A DNA stretch of 64,000 bases from assembly GCF_000801955.1 (NCBI RefSeq), contig NZ_JSZO01000001.1, positions 186,001 to 250,000 on the forward strand, written 5' to 3'. The stretch is from Ralstonia sp. A12 (GTDB lineage Bacteria > Pseudomonadota > Gammaproteobacteria > Burkholderiales > Burkholderiaceae). Shown in pieces: positions 1 through 10,514 of this stretch (the stretch's first letter is position 1; each line of letters begins with the position of its first letter). A program made the translations under genes and the position numbers. A model generated the notes under the pieces. The model searched no databases. It saw only the letters and a program-made list of their open reading frames with translations, and was not told where the DNA came from.

Positions 1-328
1 TGAACACCGGGCCGCCCACCTGGATAGCGCGCGCCAGCTTGATCGGCATGCCGACTTCACCGGCAATCAGCTGGGCCAGTTCTTCGCTGCGGGCCTTGAG
101 GCCGTCAGTGATCTTCTGGATGTATTCGGCGCGCTTGGCCACGGGCGTGGCGGCCCAACCGTCAAACGCGGCGCGGGCGGCTGCCACGGCCGCTTCGGCA
201 TCGGCGGCGCTGCCTTCAGGAATCGTCCCCATCACCTCTTCGGTGGCCGAATGAATCACTTCAATGACGCCCTTGCCTTGCGGCGCCACCCACTTACCGT
301 TGATGAAAAGCTTGTCGCGTTGCTGCAT
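1..328 (-). CDS. Aldehyde dehydrogenase family protein, N-terminal part only
   Basis: The first 109 codons of a minus-strand gene are visible; the rest lies beyond base 1. The protein opens MQQRDKLFINGKWV and continues with the ALDH N-terminal pattern: a beta hairpin, then an Ala-rich helix (DAEAAVAAARAAFDGWA), then KRAEYIQKI and EELAQLIAGEVGMP. Family members oxidise aldehydes to acids with NAD(P). The catalytic Cys and Glu are outside the window, so the substrate cannot be assigned. The ATG at 326-328 fits the usual family start. It is divergent from the gene at 480. Confidence 0.85.
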   Translation of the reverse strand, partial: MQQRDKLFINGKWVAPQGKGVIEVIHSATEEVMGTIPEGSAADAEAAVAAARAAFDGWAATPVAKRAEYIQKITDGLKARSEELAQLIAGEVGMPIKLARAIQVGGPVF

Positions 329-479
329 CGTTGCTTGTCTCGCTCTGGTGGATGCGCGGTTTGCGCGTTGTGCTATCCGGGTTGCGACGGAGATGCCCAC
401 CGCACCCGGGCGGTTATGATCGTCCTATTGTAGAGCCAGCAGAGCGCGCACTGCAGACGCGCCGGCCGAGGGAGACAGC

Positions 480-1007
480 ATGACGACAACCATCTACCAG
501 AAGACCGACAAGGGCCAGGACGAGATCCGCACGCGCGCCAACCGCCTGGATCAGAAGCACCGTGCGTTGCTGCTCATGGTCAATGGCGAGAAAACCTGCG
601 ACGAGATCCTCATCCAGCTTGCGCCGCTGGGCATGAACCAGGCGGTGTTCGAAGAATTGGAGCAAGCCGGGTATATCCGCTCACAGATGGTGGGGACGAT
701 ACCCGTTAAAAGTGAACCGGCCACCGCACCCGGTCTGCCCGCTGCACCTGCGCCAAACACCGCCTCCGGCGAACAGGGTGTCGAGGGCTATCAGCGCCTC
801 TACCGCTTCTATACGGAAACCATCAGCCGCTACCTCGGCCTGCGCGGCTACCTGCTCGAGATGAAGGTGGAAAAGGCCGGCAACGTGGCCGACCTCGTCG
901 CCCTGCGCGAAACGCTCAAGGCCGCGCTCGCCAAGGCGCGCGGCGAGGCGGAAGCCAGCAATGTCATCGCTCAGCTGGATCTGCTGATCGACGAAGCAAC
1001 CAGCTAG
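480..1007 (+). CDS. Conserved hypothetical protein, possible winged-helix N-terminus
   Basis: This gene encodes 175 residues. I do not recognise a named family. The first 65 residues (QKHRALLLMVNGEKTCDEI, then LEQAGYIR) look like a winged-helix fold of the kind that begins with a 'number of genes per response' pattern, but no DNA-binding role is shown. Residues about 70-100 are Pro/Ala-rich, a likely linker. The C-terminal half is helical and Ala/Leu/Glu-rich, with no membrane segment or signal peptide. The ATG has a good GGGAG ribosome site a few bases upstream. It ends at a strong terminator and converges on the ABC-F gene. Confidence 0.75.
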   Translation: MTTTIYQKTDKGQDEIRTRANRLDQKHRALLLMVNGEKTCDEILIQLAPLGMNQAVFEELEQAGYIRSQMVGTIPVKSEPATAPGLPAAPAPNTASGEQGVEGYQRLYRFYTETISRYLGLRGYLLEMKVEKAGNVADLVALRETLKAALAKARGEAEASNVIAQLDLLIDEATS

Positions 1008-1027
1008 GCTTGCACCACGCGGGCAAC

Positions 1028-1057
1028 AAAAAAGGCGGCTGTTGAGGCCGCCTTTTT
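1028..1057. terminator. Bidirectional rho-independent terminator
   Basis: A perfect GGCGGC/GCCGCC stem (1034-1039 and 1047-1052) with a 7-nt loop is extended by A-run/T-run pairing on both sides. It therefore has a U-tract in both directions and serves both convergent genes, at 480-1007 and 1076-2698. Confidence 0.9.
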
Positions 1058-1075
1058 GTTTAGTGCGTGTAGTAC

Positions 1076-2698
1076 TCAGACTTCCACGCCCTGGCTCTGC
1101 AGGTATTCGTCATACGTGCCTGCGTAATCGCTGAGCGTGCCGTTCGGGCGCACTTCGATGATGCGCGTGGCCAGGGCGCTGATCAGTTCGCGGTCGTGCG
1201 ATACGAAGATCAGCGTGCCTTCGAACTTGTCCAGCGCGATCTGCAGCGACTCGATTGACTCCATGTCCATGTGGTTGGTCGGCTCATCCAGCGCCAGCAC
1301 GTTGTGGCGGCCCAGCATCAGCTTGCCCCAGATCATGCGGCCCTTCTCGCCACCGGACAGCACCTTGACGTTCTTCTTGATGTCGTCGGCCGAGAACAGC
1401 AGGCGGCCCATCGTGCCGCGCAGCGATTGGTCGTCGTCACCGGCTTGCGTCCACTGGCTCATCCAGTCCATCAGGTCGCGATCTTCGGGGAATTCTTCGT
1501 ACGTGTCCTGCGGCATGTAGCCGACATTGGCGTTCTCCGCCCACTTGACGCTGCCACCGTCGATCTCGATACCGCGCTGCACACCAGTCTTGACCGAGTG
1601 GTTCAGCAGCGAGCGCAGCAGCGTGGTCTTACCCGCGCCGTTCTCGCCGATGATGGCGATCCGCTCACCTGCGCGCACAGCCATGGTCAGGTTGTCGAAA
1701 ATCTTGCGGTCGTACGTCTTGCGCGCGCTCTCGGTTTCCACTGCCAGGTTGTGCAGCTTCTTCTCCATCTCGAAGCGGACGAACGGGTTCTGACGCGACG
1801 ACGGCTTGATGTCTTCCACCTTGATCTTGTCGATCATCTTCAAGCGCGACGTGGCCTGACGCGCCTTGGACTTGTTGGCTGAGAAGCGGCGCACGAAGTC
1901 CTGCAGGTCCGAGATCCGCTCCTTGGCGCGCGCATTGGCGGCCTGCAGGCGTTCACGCGCCTGCATGGAGGCTTCCATGTAGTCGTCGTAGTTGCCCGGG
2001 TAGACCTTGAGCGTGCCGTAGTCCATGTCGGCCATATGCGTGCAGACCGAGTTCAGGAAGTGGCGATCGTGGGAGATGATGATCATGGTGGAATTGCGCT
2101 CGTTGAGCACCGATTCCAGCCAGCGGATCGTGTTGATGTCGAGGTTGTTGGTCGGTTCGTCCAGCAGTAGCACGTCCGGGTTCGAGAACAGTGCCTGTGC
2201 CAGCAGCACACGCAGCTTCCAGCCGGGGGCGACGCCGCTCATCGGGCCGTTGTGCTGATCGGTCGGGATGCCGACGCCCATCAGCAGTTCACCCGCACGC
2301 GCTTCGGCGGTATAGCCGTCGTATTCGGCGTACTTGGCCTCCAGGTCGGCGGCCTTCATGTAGTCGTCGTCGGTGGCTTCCGGGTTGGCGTAGATGGCAT
2401 CGCGCTCCTGCGCGGCGGCCCACATTTCGGTGTGGCCCATCATCACCACGTCCAGCACGCGCATGTCTTCATAGGCGAACTGGTCCTGGCGCAGCTTACC
2501 CAGGCGCACGCCCGGCTCCAGCATCACATTGCCTGCGCTCGACTCCAGATCGCCGCCCAGGATCTTCATGAAGGTGGACTTGCCGCAGCCGTTGGCACCG
2601 ATCAGGCCGTAGCGATTGCCCTCGCCAAACTTGACCGAGATGTTCTCGAACAAGGGCTTGGGCCCGAACTGCATGGTGATATTGGCGGTGGAAAGCAC
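1076..2698 (-). CDS. ybiT: ABC-F family ATPase, YbiT type
   Basis: This is a soluble ABC-F protein (540 residues) with two ATP-binding cassettes and no membrane domain. Members bind the ribosome and act in translation rather than transport. Walker A of cassette 1 is GANGCGKST (residues 34-42), with a signature region and [11 protein letters not shown] after it. Cassette 2 has [17 protein letters not shown] and [10 protein letters not shown]. The opening [11 protein letters not shown] and the closing region closely follow E. coli YbiT as I recall it (about 530 residues). The chosen start is GTG at 2698 with AAGG upstream. An in-frame GTG at 2752 would add 18 residues that the family lacks. It shares its terminator with the convergent gene. 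Confidence 0.93.
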   Translation of the reverse strand: MLSTANITMQFGPKPLFENISVKFGEGNRYGLIGANGCGKSTFMKILGGDLESSAGNVMLEPGVRLGKLRQDQFAYEDMRVLDVVMMGHTEMWAAAQERDAIYANPEATDDDYMKAADLEAKYAEYDGYTAEARAGELLMGVGIPTDQHNGPMSGVAPGWKLRVLLAQALFSNPDVLLLDEPTNNLDINTIRWLESVLNERNSTMIIISHDRHFLNSVCTHMADMDYGTLKVYPGNYDDYMEASMQARERLQAANARAKERISDLQDFVRRFSANKSKARQATSRLKMIDKIKVEDIKPSSRQNPFVRFEMEKKLHNLAVETESARKTYDRKIFDNLTMAVRAGERIAIIGENGAGKTTLLRSLLNHSVKTGVQRGIEIDGGSVKWAENANVGYMPQDTYEEFPEDRDLMDWMSQWTQAGDDDQSLRGTMGRLLFSADDIKKNVKVLSGGEKGRMIWGKLMLGRHNVLALDEPTNHMDMESIESLQIALDKFEGTLIFVSHDRELISALATRIIEVRPNGTLSDYAGTYDEYLQSQGVEV

Positions 2699-2809
2699 GT
2701 GGAAACCTTGATTTGGAAAGCGGTGATCTGGCGCGGCAACCAGTTGCTGCACGCCATTTAGAGAACCTGGGATTTTACCATCCGAGCGTGACCCGGATGG
2801 GTAGACGAC

Positions 2810-4771
<1,962 letters not shown>

Positions 4772-4848
4772 GGAGCGAGGGGGCGGCAGCGGACGCCGCA
4801 AAACGGCTGGAACCGGTGAAAACCGGGGACAAAATGCTGCGGCCCGCC

Positions 4849-5487
4849 TTAGCGGATGCCCAGCATCTTATGGGTTTGCAGCGACAGGCGCCAGCGCGGC
4901 CGGCGCTGGCACAGCTCAACGGCGAGCGCCGTATTCTGCCGCGCAAGCGGGCCATCCATGGCCTGCAGGAAGAAATGCTGGAAATCCAGCCGTTCATATG
5001 CGTCGAGGTCCTGCCCGTCTTGCGGGATCACGACCTTCAGCTCATCGCCACGCGTGACGACCAGCTCCGAGCCCATCTTCGGGCTCACGCACACCCAGTC
5101 GATGCCGGGCGGGACGGCGATGGTGCCGTTGGTCTCGATGGCGATCTCGAAGCCGCGTGCGTGCAGGGCGTCGATCAGGGGGGTGTCCAGTTGCAGCAGT
5201 GGTTCGCCGCCGGTGCAGATGACGAGCGGCTTGCCGCCCGTGGCACTGGCCGGCCATTCGGCGGCAACGGTATCAGCCAGGGCGTCTGCGGTGGTGTATT
5301 TACCGCCTTGCGTGCCGTCCGTGCCGACAAAGTCGGTGTCACAGAACTGGCAGACGGCGGTGGCGCGATCAGCTTCGCGCCCGCTCCAGAGATTGCAGCC
5401 GGCAAAGCGGCAGAAGACGGCTGCGCGGCCAGTATTGGCACCTTCGCCTTGCAGCGTGTAGAAGATTTCCTTGACGGCGTAAGTCAT
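4849..5487 (-). CDS. queE: 7-carboxy-7-deazaguanine synthase (radical SAM)
   Basis: QueE (212 residues) makes the 7-deazaguanine ring for queuosine. The [4Fe-4S] cysteines are spaced CX14CX2C (Cys31, Cys46, Cys49), the expanded cluster motif known for proteobacterial QueE rather than CX3CX2C. The N-terminus reads VKEIFYTLQGEGANTG, typical of the family. ICTGGEPLLQ is the glycine-rich SAM motif. The start is ATG at 5485-5487; the in-frame extension to 5577 is Cys/His-rich and unlike the family. It is followed by queD 77 bases downstream. Confidence 0.94.
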   Translation of the reverse strand: MTYAVKEIFYTLQGEGANTGRAAVFCRFAGCNLWSGREADRATAVCQFCDTDFVGTDGTQGGKYTTADALADTVAAEWPASATGGKPLVICTGGEPLLQLDTPLIDALHARGFEIAIETNGTIAVPPGIDWVCVSPKMGSELVVTRGDELKVVIPQDGQDLDAYERLDFQHFFLQAMDGPLARQNTALAVELCQRRPRWRLSLQTHKMLGIR

Positions 5488-5598
5488 GTCTGAACGGTGG
5501 CATTCACAGGAAAACTGCTGGATTCCCGCGCAAACCGTACCAGTACCCACTAAGTGATTAACCCGATATTGTTTCACAAATCGGGCGTTTGCGTCGTT

Positions 5599-5727
5599 CT
5601 ACCCGCAGAAGGATGCCAACGTCACAAAGGAGAACGCCCCCTCCGGCGTCAACCACGCCGAGAAGATCAGCGCAGCGCCAGCCGCCGCCAGCGCCCATGC
5701 CGCACAACCCTTGAGTTGCCCGCTCAT
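5599..5727 (-). CDS. Small single-pass membrane peptide coupled to the MFS gene
   Basis: A 42-residue reading frame begins at ATG 5725-5727 and overlaps the stop codon of the MFS transporter by three bases (ATGA arrangement). It reads MSGQLKGCAAWALAAAG, then a hydrophobic stretch to about residue 26, then a short polar tail ending SFCG. This gives one predicted membrane helix with two cysteines near the ends. The coupling and clean hydrophobic composition suggest a real gene. No function is recognised; it could be an accessory subunit of the transporter. Confidence 0.5.
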   Translation of the reverse strand: MSGQLKGCAAWALAAAGAALIFSAWLTPEGAFSFVTLASFCG

Positions 5728-6950
5728 GCCGCACCTGCCAGTTTTGTCATCGGCGTGCGCGCCAGTTGGCGGTCATCGATCGGCCAGTGCAGCAGCGCAG
5801 CCACCACGCCCAGCACCATCGCACCAAACCAGATCGTGTCGTATGAATGCAGGTGGTCGTACACCACACCGCCCAGCCACACGCCCAGGAACGCCCCGAT
5901 CTGGTGCCCGAGGAACACGAAGCCGAACAACGTGCCGATATAGCGCACCCCGAACACCTGCGACAGCAACCCGTTGGTCAACGGCACCGTGCCCAGCCAC
6001 AGCAGCCCCATCACGATGGCAAACCCATACAACGTGATCGGCGACAGCGGCAGCAGGATGAACAGCGCGATCGCCGCCGTACGGATCAGGTACAGCAACG
6101 ACAGCAGATACTTGCGCCGGAACAACCCGCCCAGCGCCCCGCAGTAGTACGTACCGATGATGTTGGCTGCCGCGATGAGGGCCAGCGCAATCATCCCGTG
6201 CCGCGCAGTCAGCCCCTTGTCGAGCAGATACGCCGGCATATGCGCACCAATGAACGCGAGTTGGAAGCCACACGTCAGGAAGCCGAGGTTCAACAGCCAG
6301 AAACCCGGATGCGCGAAGGCCTCGCGAATGGCTGCGCCCATGCTCTGGTGCGCTTCCTGCGCGACGGCTGTGGATGCCTTCTCGCGCAGCGGCGCGGCCA
6401 ACGGCAGAAACACTGCCATCACCACAGCCATGACCACCAGCGCTGTCACCCACCCAACGTTGCTCAGCAGACCCTGCGCCGTCGGCACCATGATGAACTG
6501 GCCGACACCGCCTACCGCCCCTGCCACGCCCAGCGCCCAGCTACGCCGTTCGGGCGGGGTGAGCCGGCTGATCGCGCCGTACACCACGCCAAACGACGTG
6601 CCCGACAGCCCGATGCCGATCAACCCACCTGCTGACAGCGTAAAGCCCAGCGGCGTGCCCGCATGTGCCATCAGCACCAAGCCCAGCGCATAGACGGCAA
6701 TGCCCGCCACCACCACCTTGGCAGCGCCATAGCGGTCCGCCAGCATGCCGGCAAACGGCTGCGCCGCGCCCCAGATCAGGTTCTGCAGCGCGATGGCCAG
6801 GCCAAAGGTTTCACGCGTCCAGCCGTGGCCCATCGTAATGGGCACCAGAAACAGGCCCTGCACGTGACGAATGCCCAGCGCTAGGCCGATCACCGCCCCG
6901 CCGGCCAGTACCGGTAGCCAGGGCGATTGCGCGAGAGATTTCGATGTCAT
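5724..6950 (-). CDS. MFS transporter
   Basis: A 408-residue inner-membrane permease with about 12 hydrophobic segments. The MFS loop motif appears as GMLADRYGAAKVVV after helix 2. Its style (FLVPITMGHGWTRETFGLAIALQNL) matches the oxalate/formate-antiporter-like or monocarboxylate-like group, but the substrate is unknown. The start ATG at 6948-6950 has AGGAG seven bases upstream. It is divergent from a LysR regulator at 7088 that probably controls it, and its stop overlaps a 42-residue membrane peptide. Confidence 0.88.
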   Translation of the reverse strand: MTSKSLAQSPWLPVLAGGAVIGLALGIRHVQGLFLVPITMGHGWTRETFGLAIALQNLIWGAAQPFAGMLADRYGAAKVVVAGIAVYALGLVLMAHAGTPLGFTLSAGGLIGIGLSGTSFGVVYGAISRLTPPERRSWALGVAGAVGGVGQFIMVPTAQGLLSNVGWVTALVVMAVVMAVFLPLAAPLREKASTAVAQEAHQSMGAAIREAFAHPGFWLLNLGFLTCGFQLAFIGAHMPAYLLDKGLTARHGMIALALIAAANIIGTYYCGALGGLFRRKYLLSLLYLIRTAAIALFILLPLSPITLYGFAIVMGLLWLGTVPLTNGLLSQVFGVRYIGTLFGFVFLGHQIGAFLGVWLGGVVYDHLHSYDTIWFGAMVLGVVAALLHWPIDDRQLARTPMTKLAGAA

Positions 6951-7045
6951 GGATGTTTCTCCTGTGCGGCTGGCATTCCCATTTTGCAAGCGTGCGTTTA
7001 GCTGGAATGTCGCCCGATGGCTTATTAAACTTCGTCAAACGTGCC

Positions 7046-7066
7046 TTCTCAATTGATCTTTGAGAA
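7046..7066. promoter_or_regulatory. Candidate LysR operator between MFS and LysR genes
   Basis: TTCTCA and TGAGAA form a perfect inverted repeat separated by nine bases, 22 bases before the LysR start and about 95 before the MFS start. Size and placement suit an autoregulatory LysR box. No experimental support is visible. Confidence 0.4.
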
Positions 7067-7087
7067 CGCTTCACATGAGGAAAACGC

Positions 7088-8032
7088 ATGTCGACACCGT
7101 TGGTTCGATTGGCCTCGCTGGATCTGCTGCGCGGCTTCGTGGCCGTAGGCCGCCGCATGAGCATCACGCTGGCCGCCGATGACCTGTGCCTGACGCAATC
7201 GGCCGTGAGCCGGCAGGTGTCAGTGCTGGAAGAGACGCTGGGCGTGAAGTTGCTGGTGCGTGGGCACCGCTCAATCGCGTTCACGCCGGAGGGCGAACGC
7301 CTGTTCCGCAGCGCCGACAGCGCCGTGCAGCAGTTGCAGGACGCCATCGGCGCGATCCGCGTGGCCGCAGAACGCCGGCCCGTGACGATCACCGCCAGCA
7401 TCGGCGTGACTGGCCTGTGGCTGCTGACGCGCCTGGCGCGCTTTCAGCAGCAGTACCCGGACATCGACGTCCGCGTCGCCACCAACAACCGGCTCGTCGA
7501 CCTGAAGAGCGAAGGGATCGAGCTGGCCATCCGCTACTGTCCGCCCGGCGATGCGCCGCCCGGGGCGATTCGGCTGTTTGGCGAAACGGTGGCGCCGGTC
7601 GCGCACCCATCACTGGGGCTGCGTTCGATCGACTCCGCCGATGCGCTGGCCGGCCAGACCTTGCTCGACTTCGACGACCGTGACTTGCGCCGCCCCTGGC
7701 TCCAGTGGACCGACTGGCTGGCGGAAGCCGGCTGGAGCCACGCCAAGCCCCGCACCGTGCTGCGCTTCAACCAGCACGACCAGATCATCCACGCGGCGGT
7801 GGCGGGCCAGGGCATTGCGCTTGGGCGGCTGGAACTGATTGCGCCCCTGCTGGCCGATGGCCGTCTGGCGATTGTTCCGACCACGGCCCCTGGCGTGCGC
7901 AATACGCATGCGTACTGGTTGATTCAATCCGAACCCAACCCGCGCCGTGACGTGCGTGACGTGGCTGAATGGATTCGCTCCGAAGCCGCCGCCCAGGTTT
8001 CGCATGCGCCTGGCGCATCCGAACTTGCATGA
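7088..8032 (+). CDS. LysR-family transcriptional regulator (GcvA-like)
   Basis: A 314-residue regulator. The N-terminal helix-turn-helix reads MSITLAADDLCLTQSAVSRQVSVLEETLGVKLL, split here by family position about 24-55. An effector-binding domain follows from about residue 95 (ITASIGVTGLWLLTRLARF). The pattern GHRSIAFTPEGERL is typical of the GcvA subgroup. It is divergent from the MFS transporter and precedes the CmcJ-like operon by 66 bases, so either could be its target. The ATG at 7088 has TGAGG upstream. Confidence 0.9.
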   Translation: MSTPLVRLASLDLLRGFVAVGRRMSITLAADDLCLTQSAVSRQVSVLEETLGVKLLVRGHRSIAFTPEGERLFRSADSAVQQLQDAIGAIRVAAERRPVTITASIGVTGLWLLTRLARFQQQYPDIDVRVATNNRLVDLKSEGIELAIRYCPPGDAPPGAIRLFGETVAPVAHPSLGLRSIDSADALAGQTLLDFDDRDLRRPWLQWTDWLAEAGWSHAKPRTVLRFNQHDQIIHAAVAGQGIALGRLELIAPLLADGRLAIVPTTAPGVRNTHAYWLIQSEPNPRRDVRDVAEWIRSEAAAQVSHAPGASELA

Positions 8033-8098
8033 AATGCGCTTGAGCGCACGCGGTGCAGCACGTGTAATGCAGCCAACGACACCCACGTTGGAGGCTGC

Positions 8099-8938
8099 AT
8101 GGACACCCGTACCCAACCGCAAACGGTGGTTGGCGGCCTGAGTTACGTCAAACCCGACGGCCCCTACCCCATCAACTACATGTACCCGCCGCCCGCCGGC
8201 GAGCCATGGCAGACCTGCGAATACGAACTGCGCGACGTCAGCATCGCCGACATGCGCACGGCGCAAGCACCCGAACTGGAGCGCAACGGCTTCATCCTTG
8301 CCGATGCACCCACGCGCGTGACGGACTTTGGCGACGAAAATGCCATCCGCGCCATCTACTACGCAGAAGCCACTGAGCTTGCCCTTGCCGCCACAGGCGC
8401 GCGCGGCGCCTATGTGTTCGACCACCTGGTCCGCCGACGCGACCCGAACCGCCCTGCCCTCACCTTCGGGCGCGAAGGCGACGGCGCGCCCTCCGCCGTG
8501 GGCCGCATCCACAACGACTACACCGAAACCTCCGGCCGCCTGCGCCTGGGCCGTGTGCTAACCGACCCGGCACGGGCCGCCGCAGTCAGGCGCTACAGCA
8601 TCGTCAACATCTGGCGCTCGATCCGCGGGCCGGTGCTCGACACGCCGCTGGCCCTGTGCGATGCGCGCAGCGTGAATGTCGCTGACCTCGTCGCCGCTGA
8701 AATCCGCTACCCCACGCGTACCGGCGAGCTGTACCTCGCCACGCACAACCCGCACCACCGCTGGTGGTATGCGTCAGCCATCGACCGGCACGAAGCGCTG
8801 GTCTTCAAGCAGTACGACTCGCAGGTCAGTGGTGTCGCGCGCTTCACGCCGCACGCCGCGTTCGTCCACCCCGATGCGCCGGCCGGCACGCCGCCGCGCG
8901 AGAGCATCGAAATCCGCTGCCTGGTGGTCTATGACTAA
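8099..8938 (+). CDS. CmcJ/NvfI-family oxidoreductase
   Basis: A 279-residue protein of the CmcJ/NvfI group, known from cephamycin C-7 functionalisation and a fungal epoxidase, and related to non-haem iron, 2-oxoglutarate enzymes. The family opening GLSYVKPDGPYPINY is present. A facial-triad-like HxD occurs as His138/Asp140 (RIHNDYTETS), and Arg/His-rich segments near residues 215-235 (HNPHHRWW, DRHEALVFKQYDS) are also family hallmarks. The ATG at 8099 has GGAGG upstream. It heads a three-gene plus-strand unit with a kappa-GST-like protein and a PEP-mutase-like protein. The real substrate is unknown. Confidence 0.75.
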   Translation: MDTRTQPQTVVGGLSYVKPDGPYPINYMYPPPAGEPWQTCEYELRDVSIADMRTAQAPELERNGFILADAPTRVTDFGDENAIRAIYYAEATELALAATGARGAYVFDHLVRRRDPNRPALTFGREGDGAPSAVGRIHNDYTETSGRLRLGRVLTDPARAAAVRRYSIVNIWRSIRGPVLDTPLALCDARSVNVADLVAAEIRYPTRTGELYLATHNPHHRWWYASAIDRHEALVFKQYDSQVSGVARFTPHAAFVHPDAPAGTPPRESIEIRCLVVYD

Positions 8939-8972
8939 GCCCGTCCCCTACAACGCGACCTGGGAGGCCCTC

Positions 8973-9602
8973 GTGCCCACACCCACTATCGAGTTCTGGT
9001 TCGACTTCGCCAGCAACTACAGCTACCTGAGCGTGATGCGTATCGAGGCCGCTGCCACTCGCCTGGATGTACGCATCGGCTGGAAGCCGTTTCTGCTTGG
9101 GCCGATCTTCCAGTCGTTCGGCTGGAGCAACTCACCGTTCATGCTGCAGAAGGCCAAGGGCGATTACATGTGGCAGGACATCGCTCGCGAATGCCAGAAG
9201 ATCGGCGTGCCGTGGACACGGCCCAGCACCTTCCCGAGCGGCTCCGTGCTGCCACTGCGCGTCGCGCTGGTGGGGGCGGACCAGCCCTGGATCGGCGCGT
9301 TCTGCCAACGCATCATGCTGCGCAACTTCGCGCAGGACCGCGACATCAACACGCCCGAAGCCGTGAGCGAAGAGCTGACCGCACTGGGCTTGCCCGCGAA
9401 AGCGATCCTGACCGAAGCCCAATCCGACGCCAACAAGCAGCGCCTGCGCGAGCAAACGCACGCCGCGCAGATTCGTGGCATCTTTGGCGCGCCCACGTTC
9501 TTTGTCGGCGACGCGATGTTCTGGGGCAATGACCGCCTGGACGACGCGCTCGCCTGCGCCGCAGCTTTGCAGTCCAACCCCCATCCACTCCACACCGGAT
9601 AG
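8973..9602 (+). CDS. 2-hydroxychromene-2-carboxylate isomerase / kappa-class GST-like protein
   Basis: A DsbA-fold protein (209 residues from the GTG chosen here). The family motif IEFWFDFASNYSYLSV contains the glutathione-interacting Ser position in place of a CxxC. FGAPTFFVGDAMFWGNDRL near the C-terminus is the cis-Pro region typical of HCCA isomerases. These enzymes use glutathione to isomerise aromatic degradation intermediates; others detoxify. The start is uncertain: GTG at 8973 has an ideal GGAGG five bases upstream, while an in-frame ATG at 8931 overlaps the previous gene by eight bases. It is co-transcribed with the CmcJ-like gene. Confidence 0.82.
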   Translation: MPTPTIEFWFDFASNYSYLSVMRIEAAATRLDVRIGWKPFLLGPIFQSFGWSNSPFMLQKAKGDYMWQDIARECQKIGVPWTRPSTFPSGSVLPLRVALVGADQPWIGAFCQRIMLRNFAQDRDINTPEAVSEELTALGLPAKAILTEAQSDANKQRLREQTHAAQIRGIFGAPTFFVGDAMFWGNDRLDDALACAAALQSNPHPLHTG

Positions 9603-9605
9603 CCT

Positions 9606-10433
9606 ATGCCGACTCAGATCGAAAAAGCCCACACCTTCCGCGCGCTGCACGAGCGCAGCGGCACCTTCGTCATCCCCAACCCGTGGGACCCGGGCTCGGC
9701 CCGGCTGCTGGCGACGATGGGCTTTGAGGCGCTCACCAGCACCAGCGCGGGTTTTGCCTTCTCGCGCGGGCTGCCCGACTACGGCGTGGGTCGCGACCTC
9801 ATCCTCGCGCACGTAGCCGACCTGGCTGCGGCAACCGATCTGCCGATGGCCGCCGACCTGGAAAACGGCTTTGGCGATGCCCCCGAGACCGTGGCCGAGA
9901 CCATCCGCCTGGCGGGCGCCACTGGCATCGTGGGCGGCTCGATTGAAGACGCCACGGGTTATGCCGATGCGCCCATCTATCCGCTGGAGGCCTCGGTCGA
10001 ACGCGTACGCGCTGCCGTGGAAGCCGCACGCTCGCTGCCGTTTCCCTTCACGCTCACCGCACGCGCAGAAAACCACCTGCACGGCCGCAACGACCTGGCC
10101 GACACCATCCGCCGCCTGCAGGCCTTTCAGGATGCCGGCGCCGACGTGCTCTACGCCCCCGGCCTGAAAACGCGAGAAGAGATCGCTACGGTGCTGCGCG
10201 AGATCGACCGCCCGCTCAACGTGATGATGGGTTTTGCCGATGGCAACCTGAGCGTAGCGGAGCTGACCGAACTGGGCGTCAAGCGCATCAGCGTGGGCGC
10301 CGCACTCGCACGTGCGGCACAAGGGGCGTTCCTGCGCGCAGCGGAAGAGCTACGGACCAAGGGCACCTTCGACTTTGCGCGCGATGCTGCCAGCGGGGCC
10401 AAGCTCAACGGGCTGTTTGCGCCGTTCGTCTGA
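9606..10433 (+). CDS. Isocitrate lyase / PEP mutase superfamily protein
   Basis: A TIM-barrel protein (275 residues) of the PEP mutase/ICL group, which makes or breaks C-C or P-C bonds in alpha-oxyacids. Visible features are FVIPNPWDPGSARLLATMGF and ALTSTSAGFAFSRG, the Asp metal-binding stretch MAADLENGFGD, and GGSIED. The KKCGH motif of true isocitrate lyases is absent, so this is the broad 'oxaloacetate decarboxylase-like' branch with unknown substrate. It lies three bases after the kappa-GST gene, clearly one operon. Confidence 0.85.
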   Translation: MPTQIEKAHTFRALHERSGTFVIPNPWDPGSARLLATMGFEALTSTSAGFAFSRGLPDYGVGRDLILAHVADLAAATDLPMAADLENGFGDAPETVAETIRLAGATGIVGGSIEDATGYADAPIYPLEASVERVRAAVEAARSLPFPFTLTARAENHLHGRNDLADTIRRLQAFQDAGADVLYAPGLKTREEIATVLREIDRPLNVMMGFADGNLSVAELTELGVKRISVGAALARAAQGAFLRAAEELRTKGTFDFARDAASGAKLNGLFAPFV

Positions 10434-10448
10434 CATTCACGGTTGTCA

Positions 10449-10483
10449 CGCCAAGGTGATGCCCTGTGCGTATCGCCTTGGCG
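10449..10483. terminator. Hairpin between convergent genes, likely terminator
   Basis: CGCCAAGG pairs perfectly with CCTTGGCG, and the stem extends by four more pairs including one G-T wobble, giving 12 pairs around an 11-nt loop. It separates the convergent genes ending at 10433 and 10515. No T-run follows on either strand, so termination may be weak or factor-dependent. Confidence 0.5.
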
Positions 10484-10514
10484 GGGGTGCTTCATGGCGC
10501 CCTTCGCACATCGT

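Noticed and set aside
2699-2752. 18-residue N-terminal extension of the ABC-F protein from GTG 2752
   Set aside because: YbiT proteins begin at the position of GTG 2698, which has an upstream purine site.
9132-10322. 396-codon minus-strand frame across the kappa-GST and PEP-mutase genes
   Set aside because: Both plus-strand genes have clear family motifs; this frame has none.
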